In this document: positions 51,558 to 62,205 of the stretch, piece by piece
Layout: each line of letters opens with the position of its first letter
Numbering within the stretch: the stretch's first letter is position 1
Source: Pelargonium tetragonum
Taxonomy: Eukaryota; Streptophyta; Magnoliopsida; Geraniales; Geraniaceae
Length of the DNA stretch: 64,000 nt
NCBI GenBank assembly: GCA_036897445.1
Contig: JAYMTL010000001.1
Span: 248,001 to 312,000, forward strand
Reading direction: 5' to 3'
Program-made: the position numbers and the translations under genes
Notes under the pieces: model-generated
The model's input: the letters and a program-made list of their open reading frames with translations, nothing else
Databases searched by the model: none
What the model was told of the DNA's origin: nothing

Positions 51558-54500
51558 ATTTTACAAACCCTTCTGCTCTGTAAAACGAAGCATCTTTTCG
51601 TAAAGAGTTTTGACATTTTTTGTTGATGAAAACCAAGTCCCTATTTAGTCTCAAGTGAATATATAACCTAAACTACATCAGGAATACAAGGTCCCTAATA
51701 GTAAAGTATGTTACTGAATCTCGTAATTAATTTAATAGGTGCTCAATAACTGAAAATAGTGCACTAAAATTCATAAAAACTAATAAAAGTTCTATTGAAC
51801 AAATTAACCAGGATAGTCCAGAGGAAGATAAATTTGACTTCTTTTTTGAGTCTAACCGGGACTCTCACGTTTTTCCTTATTAAAGTCTTAACTCTTGTGG
51901 GTAATTTAAAGGGGGGGCTTCTAACTAAGTGTTTTTTTATACGGAATTACTAAGAAGGTAAATCCACTATTATGAGATTTGGGAAATTTCTAGCATTAAT
52001 TATAAGGCTGTTACAGAGTTCCTGCCGCTATTATAGGTTTTTTAGATTCAGTATTAGACATTGAAAAGGTTCGACACTCCCTATTCTTTTTGGGGGTTTA
52101 GTTGACTAATATGAAATTAGGACTACGACATGATCAAACTTTACTTATATTATCTAAGACTTCTTTTTGGTTATCGTTTAGAAGAAAAATGGATACTTAT
52201 TTTTGTAGGGTTAAAGCTAGGGGATTTTGTGTTTTATGGGCGCTACACTGCACAGGGGCTCTCCTTTGGTTTTTACTGAAACCCCGGGTTCATAAGGAGA
52301 GTCTTCTATAAAAAGGTGTAATAGATGTAGTTTTAGTTCCTTTTATATATAGTAGAGTAATAGACACCTATCTTGTCTGGGTGTTCTTTTAAAGGTCGTA
52401 GTTTATACTATGATGAGAGGTGTTAGGGGATATTCCTCCCTTATACATATAGTAGTTGTTCTAAGATATATCCTCTGCTTTAGTTGTTATTACTATTTAG
52501 AGGATTGTAACTTAGTTAGATTGATTATACATTATAGGCACCAACTCTCTTGCTCTCTTCTTCTAATTCTTCTAACCAAAATTGGGATTCCCGAGACTTA
52601 CTGAAACTATGTTTCCTTCCTTATTGTTTTATTATATTATAAGCAAGTTATAGCAAGTCAAGTATAGAAAGAAATAAGATATTAAAAAAAATACAATAAA
52701 ATTGACGTAAAACAGGTCAAAGGTAAGGTACGAGGTAACAGGCAATAAAAGAAAGGATTTGTGCATACTTTAGCATTATTCATTCTATTTAGTATTCCTT
52801 TTTCGCGAATCTTTTTTGGAAAGTATTTACTTTAATGTACAATAAATTTTATAGTATAGGATACAGATAAACTTAGGAGAGACCTTAAACCAAAATACAA
52901 ACTTTAAAAATCTTTATAGTAAAGGCTATTGCCGTATATTACTGTATTTTCCTCTTGAAAGCCTAAAGTAAATTATGTCTTAGTTTTATTGTATTAACTA
53001 CACAATAAGGTCTCATTCTATTCAAGATACTCCTCAAATAGAGGAAATGCTCGATCTTACTACTTTAAATCCTTATGGAATCCAAATTTCATATTAGCTA
53101 AAGCAAAGACTCTAAGGAACATACCCATTTTACTTTAAATTGGAACCTTCTTTATTAGTAAACCCAGAGAATCTGTTCTGTTAATCCTTATCCATATTTT
53201 TCTTTTTATAGGATCTTCAACATAGGGGTGTGGGCTCGGTCTAAATCTGCGTTAGAGGGTTTTTAGGTCATATATAGGCCTGGCCTGGATATGAAGTAGG
53301 AATTTGTTCCATTACTCAGAATGAAGTGACTTCCAATTATATAACATGGTGAATTAAGGACCATTACTATACTATATAAAAGATATGGGATATTAAAGGA
53401 AACCTTTAGGTCGATTGAATTTAGCGGGTTGCGAAGTCTAAGGGGCTTATGGATAATTATTAAATACTTTAATTGCCATTACGGGCCACCCCCTGTTCAA
53501 CTATCTAAAATAAAGAGGGCGGAATTCTAAAGTAAAAAAATCGAAATATAGGAAAGGGCGTTATTCCCTCTCAAGGTATACAATTCATAAAAACGATAAG
53601 TTTCGCCTTTAACTGTAGAATTACGAGTACAAAATACTAAAACAAGACTCTAGTATTATTCTAAGTGCCCCCTTTTATAAAGCTTGGTAAAGCAGATAGG
53701 GCTTAAATCTATGCTACAGCTAAAGATTATCTTCTCGACTCTTATTAAGTATTTGAGTTACTTATCGATACAGACTCCCGCTCCGGTAACTCGTTTTCAA
53801 ATAGGAATTTTCTTTATTAAGATTTAATTAAGGAAAGGCAAAATAGTAAGTAGAATAAAACCTTTTATACTATAAGTCGGAGGTTTACAAAGCATGCTTT
53901 TGGAGAGGTAGAGCTCCCAGCAGGGTCCTAAAAAGGTGAATTAGAATAAAAAGAAAGTTCATAAAAGGTTTTTAACTCTTACCACAGTAAAAGTTTGAGA
54001 AATAAACAGAAAATTTCTCTAAATCTTGTAGAATCCGGGTTAACCTCAAACTAAGTCATTACAAGAAGATTTTTGCCTATAAGGTCTCTTTTTAAAATAA
54101 GAGGATTAAAATCACTTAGGCAAAAGGGAATTTTAATATATTATTTAACTGGAGTTTCCTAGCATTCCGCCGGATTTTGTAACTGAGTTTGAGTTCTATA
54201 AACTAAGATTTAACAAAAATTAGAACGACTTACTTACTGGACTTAACACTTAACATGGTTAAAGCAGGAACAGAGCTGGATTTTCCTTAACTTTAGGCCT
54301 TAATTTAATTAATTTAAAAAGGAGCCCCTCGCTGTATCTCAGAACTTCTTAAAAAGAAAAAAGAAGTAACTAATGAAGGGGTTTTTCCGCCCCTATCGGT
54401 CTCGCTTTATGAACATTTTATAAGGGCAGTATGAATTATAAAATGAAGCACTCTTTCTTCACTCCAGTCTTAATCGAACTGGGCAGGGGTAGTATACTTA

Positions 54501-55942
54501 GTTAGGAGGTACACTTTTAAATCTTTTTTGAAATCCGGTAAATCGGAAAAGTACAAGTGCAAGAATTGGATTCCCCTTTAAAAAGAAAGTAATTTATACA
54601 TATTTTTCCATGTCATACAGTGTAAATAAAATTTCTAAAATTTGTTTAGGACATGCGTTATCAAGGCAAGGGCTATCCTAATACTTGTACTCACTCTACA
54701 CTCTAAAAGTCACCAGTATAAGCGCTTCTCTAAAACCTTCTTTTTGTATACAGCAATCTTGGAAACCAAAAATGACTAGTAATAGGTACTTTACATACAT
54801 GCTATAACAAGTCTTAGACTTTGTCCTTAATCTTTAACTTGAACTTGGTATTTTTATTATAGTATAAAAGTGTGAATTATATAATGTTCTTAACCCCCTT
54901 TTTTATAATAGAATAAGTTAATACTCTATAGAATACTTCTCTCATAGTTGACTCTCATAGTTGAGGCGGGTCTAGATACTATATTTAGTACTATTTTCGA
55001 GTCAAATTTCAACCATAAAATTACAAAGACTCCCGTTCAGAAATATTCTTTTCTTGCTAAATTCTCTTTATTTTTATCCCTTATCCGACAAGACCCTAAT
55101 AACGCCCAATAGGTATACTCTATGAAAAGCCCCACTACCGCGATACTAAACTCTAAAATTGCTCTTTGAATTAGGATTTTCTTGTATCTTATACTTATTT
55201 ATTATAAGGGCTCTTATTTGAAAAGAAATTCTTTTGAATTTGAATTACTGAGATGCTAATACCAGCTAAACCCCTATTTTTTCAAAAATGACAGAAAAGT
55301 ATAATACTAACTTTTATAGTCGTTATTAGAGTTACCAGATTCGAAACTTATAATCAATAAAGGAACACTCTACATTTCCTATTTCATGAATTGTGGAGTA
55401 CATAAACTAAAGGATCTCTTACGACTTAATGTGAATTTAACAACGAAATCTATACAAAGACTAAAAAATAGAATTGCCTGGGCTTAGATTCGAGTTCCTT
55501 ATATGAAATGAATTACGCTCATGAAAGAATATGGAAATTCTTTTTAGAATAGTTTTGACTTTACTTATGCGACCCCTTTTTTGCTTTTGCAAGGGTTTCC
55601 GTGCTGACTTAAATTTACTAGACTTTTGTTTACTTGTGTGTTTTAAGGGATTTAAAAGTATCTATAGCGAAAGCCTTCTAATAATCTAATAAGGTGTATT
55701 TATAAAAAGGGCAAATTTGACTAGGGTTTTCAACACTTTTTGCGGGTCTGCTAAACAAAGCTAAAGTCCCCTTTCACTTACTTTAACAAAGGTTTTATAT
55801 TCTAATATAAAAAAGGAGAAGCTGAGGCTGATAGCATACTCTGGGGGATTTCTCGTTTTCCTTGAAAATTTTTAAGGTATTCCTTTTATTAAATATAGGA
55901 AACTCTTGATAGATAACGTAATAGCTTAAGTAGAAAATAAGG
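51558..55942. other. Non-coding stretch, no gene seen
   Basis: Two chance-length frames (52102-52311 and 52410-52604) have no recognisable product. Near 53890-53915 GCTTTTGGAGAGGTAGAGC pairs like a D-arm but no anticodon or T-arm follows. The 13-bp duplication at 54940 lies here. Confidence 0.6.
54940..54965. repeat. 13-bp tandem duplication
   Basis: Two adjacent copies of TCTCATAGTTGA(C/G), identical over 12 bases and differing in the last. Same class as the duplication at 46491-46516. Confidence 0.9.
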
Positions 55943-55974
55943 CACAAAAGTTCTTTTTAAAAAGAACTTTTGTG
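55943..55974. repeat. 32-bp perfect palindrome
   Basis: Two 16-bp arms, CACAAAAGTTCTTTTT and its exact reverse complement, meet without a spacer at 55958/55959. A perfect 16-bp arm is not expected by chance in 64 kb (order 1 in 10,000 or less at this base composition). It could form a cruciform in DNA or a long hairpin in RNA. No gene flanks it. Possible roles are an RNA end or processing signal, a recombination junction, or the trace of a short inverted duplication. Confidence 0.9.
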
Positions 55975-56970
55975 AAGCAATACCCTATTAACCGTAAAGA
56001 GTCAATCTGAACGTATTATAAGCGTAAATGTTATCCTTTAAGGAGGCCCTTTTCCCTTTTTAATTTAATAGAGATACACCTAGCGGGTAAATAGAGCACT
56101 ATGTCTGCTCTTGAAATTTGAAAGGGGGCTTGACAAATGTGAAGTTTCTGATCATTTATACCCTACAACACAAAAACAGATTTGCTAGAGAAATGTCTTA
56201 AAGTGGTATACCCCTTCTAATATTTAAAATTTCCAAGCGTCCGTAATAAGAGTAATCAGATGAGTCTTGATACTAAAGCCTTAAGAAGGAACTCCTACTG
56301 TCTGTCCCTTTTGTTTTTGTATTGTATCTCTTTCCTTAAATTAAAGGAGTCTTGTAGCATTAAGTTAAACAGGGAATAAAACAAGGAGGGTCAGAACAAA
56401 CGGAACTTAATGAACTTAAAAGGAAAGGTGAAAAAGGGCTCAAATATTTTTTGTAAGAGCGGTCTTCAAAGTTTTTATTGTAGAGGAATCCTAGTCGCGG
56501 AACTCTGAATTTAAGACGAGTTAAAAGCGGAAGAAATTAGAGTCCTATTTTTTCATATTGTTTAATACCAAGAGATTTAACAAGAATCCAGAGAAAGATG
56601 AAGTATGCTACAACTGTAATAAAAAGAGAAAAAGTGTAAAGAGCATTTTTGGGTTGCCCTTTTTCTGGAGTAGTGAGTTTTGTAGATTTTATTTTGAATT
56701 ATATAACAGTAAAAAACGTATGTTCAATTAGTTTTATAAGTGCTGTTTTATACGAGTCTTTGTCAATTCAATTAACGAAAAATTTCTCAACAGAAGTCCG
56801 GATTAATGTTTTTACAATTCTATTTTTGAATTCTATAAAATTTATTGACGGTAACTAAGAAACAAGCCTCTCTCAAGTAAAATGAAAGTATATAAGACAA
56901 AGCCGACAACAAAGGTGTAGTAAAGCTTCCGAATATAGATAGTTCTGGGCAAAGGGGATTTTATACCGAG

Positions 56971-57000
56971 CTAAGCTATTGGATTCGAACCTTTGACATT
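56971..57000 (-). pseudogene. tRNA 3'-end-like T-arm
   Basis: On the minus strand, ATGTC is followed by AAAGG, loop TTCGAAT, then CCAAT AGCTTAG. The loop and the 3' strand of the T-stem are consensus-like for organellar tRNAs, for instance those with ATTGG/CCAAT stems. The 5' strand has AA where TT is needed, leaving 3 of 5 pairs. About 60 bases upstream no convincing D-arm or anticodon stem exists. Read as a 3' tRNA fragment or chance. Confidence 0.2.
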
Positions 57001-57175
57001 CAAACAAATAAACATTTCAGTAGAGTCTTAAAAAAACCTATGTCTTTGTGTCTTAATTCTAATTACAGCTATTGTCAAAGCATAACGTTCAATTAGCTAT
57101 CTTGAGCTTCTAGTGAGTCATCCCTTTTGACCTACCCTGAAAATACTACGCCAAATTTTTTTGTACGAACCCAGA

Positions 57176-57195
57176 CTTTATACTACTTTATACTA
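57176..57195. repeat. 10-bp tandem duplication
   Basis: Two exact adjacent copies of CTTTATACTA. Confidence 0.85.
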
Positions 57196-57337
57196 GAGGT
57201 TTTCTTTCAAGAGTTGCAGGAAAATAGAGGGTCCTGCTTAAGGGGGTGTAATTTTTAATGCCCCCGTTGCTTAACGAAACTATCCGGTTTTAATAACTCA
57301 TCTCGGTAGTTTCCCTTTTATAGGATCTAAGTCTCTC

Positions 57338-57356
57338 GCGGGTTTCCCCGCTTTTT
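57338..57356 (+). terminator. GC hairpin plus T-run, terminator-like
   Basis: GCGGG, loop TTTC, CCCGC, then TTTTT: a compact all-GC 5-bp stem followed at once by five T, the form of a short rho-independent terminator. It is followed 15 bp later by the GC-rich imperfect dyad TACCGCGGGGTA. No coding region lies upstream, so it may be fortuitous. Confidence 0.35.
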
Positions 57357-59179
57357 ATATAGCATACCGCGGGGTACTCTTAATATTAGGTCTCTTTTTC
57401 TAGTTTTTAGAGGAAATTCTACATTCTTCCGCCGGGTCTTTCGAGGGGTCCTAACTTACTTGGTACCAAAAAAAAGAAGTCAAAGGTTCAAGATTAAGCG
57501 GAAATTGTACAAAATCTTTCGGGTCTTATAAGGTAAGCTTTACACAAGATATTTTTATAATCTTACCCATGCGGCAGGATTGCCTTGAAGTTGTAATAAA
57601 AAAGAGTATCAAGGGCAAGCTTATCCTTTACATACTACAAAGCTAAAAATCTGAGTCTTACTTTATTCCCAACAAATTTCCTTAGACTTTAGGCTTACTC
57701 TCTCTTTTTTTTCTAATTTATAATACTAGAAACTTTTCCTTTCGTAGACAGAAGTTCCTTAGTCGATTTTTCTCACCTCTTTTTTATTAAATTACTTAGT
57801 GCATCCTGTATTAGGGCGAGGTCCTCTCCTCCTCTTGTTTATAATTTCAAACTAGAGCCAGGATAGCCCAAATTCTACCTTTTTATAGAGCTTTTCAGGA
57901 CTTTAAACATATGTAAAAAGACATTTGCACTTTACGAGTCATACTAAAGACTAGCTATAAACTGACGAATTGAATGTAATACCTATCAGAAGCTAAAAAT
58001 TCATGAAGTTGTTTCATAATCCGCCTAAGCTAAACTCCACAAAAATCCTACGAGGGGTCCTTCCTATATAACCTAAAAAGGATCCCCTTATCAATATCTT
58101 AAGGACTATCCTAAATTACTTTATTCGGGTTATCCCAGCTACGAAACGCCTCGAAATTCTGGGTATTAACCCTTTGAGAGAACTTTTACACAATTAAAAA
58201 CTGCTGGGATACTTAAGGCATCGCGACGTGAACCTTTATGATTCTAGGCTTTACTAGTTTATAGCTATAAAGAGTGGAGAGCCAAGCACAAGTTGCGACC
58301 TTCTTTCTATTTCTATCTAAATCTATGCCAGCTAAGCTAAGACAAGTCTATACCCGAGATTTTATTCCCTAAGCTACTTTTTCTTTTTATTTTAATAGAG
58401 TCAATTACATAAAGTACCCATTGGAATAGCTCCAAAAGCAACTAAAGTACTGACTGACTGTAATATCATAAAAAATCCTTGAAGAAGGGAAATTCCTTGA
58501 TTATGCTTAATACCTGGGGGATTACTAAATGACTTTAATTACTGATTGAAGTGTTCTGCAAGAGTATTTTGGAGAGATATCCTACAGGGTTCTGAATATT
58601 GTCTTATAGCTCTAGTTAAGTGATTATACTGGGATTCTAATTCACCCCAAATAAAGTAGAATTCCAAATTTAAAGGAAATTTATAAGGGGTACGTAATTT
58701 TTCCTAAATACAGTAAGGTAAAAACGAGACTCCGGTAATTGTGAAACGCATCGAACTGAACAAAACTAAAGGCATTTCTCTACCTTGAGAGACCCTAAAC
58801 TAAGAAGTCATTGTTACAAGAATGTCTTCGCCCCTGTTGTAACAGCATTTCAAGAATAGATTTGATTTTATACAACAGGGAGGTTTAATAAACCCTAGCC
58901 ACAGAACTATGTTAAACAATGCATGAGTTATACTGTGATTTAGACATACGAAGTAGAGCCGTTTAGTTATAATGGAATTCCTGGAGTTTAAAGGGATAAC
59001 CTAGAAAGTGCAAAAAAAGCTACCATATCGACGAGAAAAGATCTAAATTTCAGGTAGGACTCTTGATTCAAAAGTTTTCTATACAAGGGCTGACAAAAGA
59101 GAGCATGCCACGCTTTTCCCTATGTAGTGTTTTTATCAAAGGAACTTCTTAACTTTAGTTATTCTCGTAACTGACTGGA

Positions 59180-60800
59180 TCAAATAGTCCAATAATCCTA
59201 GTATTTAATTAGTATTAAAAAGAGTAAATCTGAATCTTTTAAAAGTTAATGAAGTAATAAAGAATGTATAATTTTCATGTATGGATATGCTAGGTTTAAG
59301 GAGGTCCACTCGAAACTCAAGGAATGTAAAGCTTCTGTTTTTGTATGTAGTAAAGGAGCTCTAAGAGAAACCTTATCGCTCTAATGTGGTACCTGCCTCG
59401 GGTATTAAAAACCAGTATTCTTTATAATGAAAGAGGGATCCTTTTAACAAAAGAATTTAAAGGTTTCTTGTTGAGTAAGTTTATTTCTAATAATATTGTA
59501 TACTAATTTAGAGCTGTGAGAATCAAGTATAAATTTCTTAGAATCAGTGAACCCTGTTGTTTCAAACAGAGTCGAGCAAGGAATCCTCTTTAGTGAATTA
59601 AAGTTGTATTATTCTTTTCTTGTGATGAGCTTCAAAATCTAGTAAAATTAGGAGATAAAATGACTTAATTAGTAGTATTTGTTTCTAAGAAAAGTCCTGA
59701 ATGTTTGTTTGTGGTATAGTATTCTTAAAAGTCTTCCTTGGAAATAAGATTAAGTAGTGTGGGGTTTAGAGAGTTTATCCAGTCATATTTTTGTCTTTTA
59801 GAAAGATAAGGCTTGCCACATCAATACAGGACTTTTATAGTTTGTTTACGATAGAATTAATCTTTCTTAGAGCTATCAAATTATTTGGACAATTTAGAGG
59901 AATCCGACAGAAAAACAGGTAGAGTTTTATCCTCTTGCGCTGTTTAATAAAATGCGGGATTTTTTAAGGGCATTCGGTTTAGGAACTCTTTCAGAAAAGT
60001 GGTTTTTTAACAAATAAGAAATTTTGTCTTAACCGTTTTATACGGACTAGCTTATAAAAAGTAAGAGTTATATTGACGGGTACTCCAAGTAGGTAACTAT
60101 CAAGATATTTAACAAAAAAGGAAGACTCCTTAAGGGTTGTAGATAGAGGCTATGCCTAAGAGCAAGTACGAATACCTATCCTTTTATATTATACCATACC
60201 TAGAATTTTTCTTGTGGCTTCAAATTCAAAGAGTTGCTCGGGATCTAGGGTAGGATTCCCCTTTGAGAAGCCCCATGTTGTAGGATAGGGAGAGTGAATA
60301 GTATTGGTGCTACCTAGAAATGTTACCCTTTTTTGTTAGTAAGTATTTCCGCTAAAAAGGAGCCCATCTAGAGTCCTTGAAGTATTGTGAATGATTCTAA
60401 GTTTTTCTAAAGTTTCCATTTAGTACTCGTATACTATCAACTACTATATAGGAGTAAACTCTGGATTAAGCTTTCCCTACTTTTGGAAAGGTAAGCTACT
60501 ATCCGTTTTATAATAGATGCCGGTATTTCGACCCTTTTTATTTCTGGAGCTAGGATTAAGAATTAGTAACAAGTTCCGGCAAAAACTGGAGGAGAAACTC
60601 TGTCTTTTAATTTAAGAATTTGCATATGTGTAACAATAATAATTAATGGTATTGACAGGCACTTTTGAAAGAGGCAACTGCTATACTAAAACACGTGCAA
60701 AAAGACTTTAGAGCTTTCCGTTGAAATTTTGTTCTAATTTCCTATAAAAATGAAAAAGAAATGAGTCTGTTGTATCTGTAGGATCTTAGTAGTCTTTATT
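59180..60800. other. C-poor plus-strand block
   Basis: 59221-59820 has about 68 C to 117 G by hand count and is also the most AT-rich stretch I measured (about 31% G+C). No open frame above 60 codons and no RNA gene seen. Confidence 0.5.
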
Positions 60801-61697
60801 ATAAAAAGGGAAACTGCTCTACCTCCCTTTTCTTTTAGATGCTTTACTGCTATTCAGTAGATTAAAATTTTACTGAAACGGATTTAGTAGGGATCCCCGG
60901 AATTTTTAGCTTCACCGGAGTGTTGACTTGATAGAGTTTTTCCACACAAAATTGAAGTTTTTATAACTTCTTTTGGAATTTCAAGATCTCTCTTGTGAGA
61001 CGCTTTCTGTTTTATAGTGATTAAGAATTGGGGTAGGTTTGTTCGGGATTGAGGGAGTAAGTCCAGTGTGAAACACGAGCAGGCCCCCTTTAGACGTATA
61101 GCTGTAAAATGAATCCCGGGTTAACTAAGGATACCTATTCTTCTAATCAAACAAAGCGGGAAAAAAAAGGCAGAACCCATTCTAAGGGCATTTTATTTAT
61201 AAAAGCTTTTAGCTAAAGTTAAACCACATTAGTTCATTTTTCGATAATTTGCTATTAGCTATATAAGCCTTTACTTTCTTTTTCTTAAAGCCTACCCCTC
61301 GTTGTATACAACTAAAGAAGACAACTTTATATCTGTACTAAACTCCTAAAGGGATCCTCTTTTCTTTTTATTTACCCCGATTTGCACTATACAAACTGAC
61401 TCAAGGACTCTCAAGTATAGTAAAGTAAAAAGGAAAGCTTAATCGTAGTTAGAAAAGACCTGGACTTTTAATTTAAGTGTTCTCTGACTCTCCTTTGATT
61501 TACCCTAGCTGAGTTTAGAAGTTCGCCACAATTCAAATTTTGATGATAAAAGACAATCCCGAATTTCCCATTACGTTTATTCTAAGATTGACTTTTCTCT
61601 TAAAGACATTAGTGACATGGAGGTCTCTAGCTCCCTAAAAGCACAAAAGAACCCCTTTAAAGTTTTTATAAGTCCGAACCCGCAGTATCTGAATATG

Positions 61698-61719
61698 ATA
61701 TATATATATATATTTTTTT
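61698..61719. repeat. AT dinucleotide run ending in poly-T
   Basis: Seven AT units merge into a run of seven T. Low-complexity sequence with no visible function. Confidence 0.9.
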
Positions 61720-61891
61720 GAACTCAAGTTTTCCATATAATATAGTTGTACCACAGCATTTTAAGGAATAGGAGCTTTCTCTTGTATATTATTACATACA
61801 TGACCTTTCAAATTTGACACACGGTAATCCTTATTCTGGTTTGGCGGGGTATAAACCTTTTTTTTGTTAAAGTGCTCTTGCTAGCTTGCAC

Positions 61892-61911
61892 CTTATATCT
61901 ACTTATATCTA
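61892..61911. repeat. 10-bp tandem duplication
   Basis: Two exact adjacent copies of CTTATATCTA. Confidence 0.85.
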
Positions 61912-62120
61912 AGAGAGGGGACCTCCAGGATCCTAAAAAGAATCACGCTACCTATGGAATTGCTCGGATTATAAAAATGGATTGCTCTTTACAGAAAAGG
62001 GCCTTATTCCTATCCTAGTCAATATGTTTATTAAGATTAGCCGAGAACCGGCCTTCTCAAGGAGTGCTTTTTATGAGGCCCAAAGCTTAAAATTTCAACT
62101 AGAGACTACAAAAAGCCTTT

Positions 62121-62205
62121 AATAATAACAGGATTTGAACTCTTGACACCCCTCCCCCAATAGGTTCTTGTTTTTATGCGTAATGTAAGCTGCAGGTGTA
62201 GAAAG
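62121..62205 (-). pseudogene. Degenerate tRNA-Pro(TGG)-like sequence
   Basis: Read on the minus strand, the segment contains GCAGCTT...TACGC, then a loop ATTGGGG with TGG in the anticodon position and T33 in place. Seven bases later comes TGTC, and then TTCAAATCCTGT. This order matches the plastid-type tRNA-Pro (GCGCAGCTTGGTAGCGC, TTTTGGG, TGTC, TTCAAATCCTGT) as I recall it. About ten extra bases lie between the D-arm and the anticodon. The 5' half of the T-stem is AAGAG where ACAGG would be needed, and the anticodon stem barely pairs. These defects argue for a decayed copy. The spacing from anticodon to T-loop is exact, which supports the identification. A chance resemblance cannot be excluded without a covariance-model scan. 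Confidence 0.35.
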
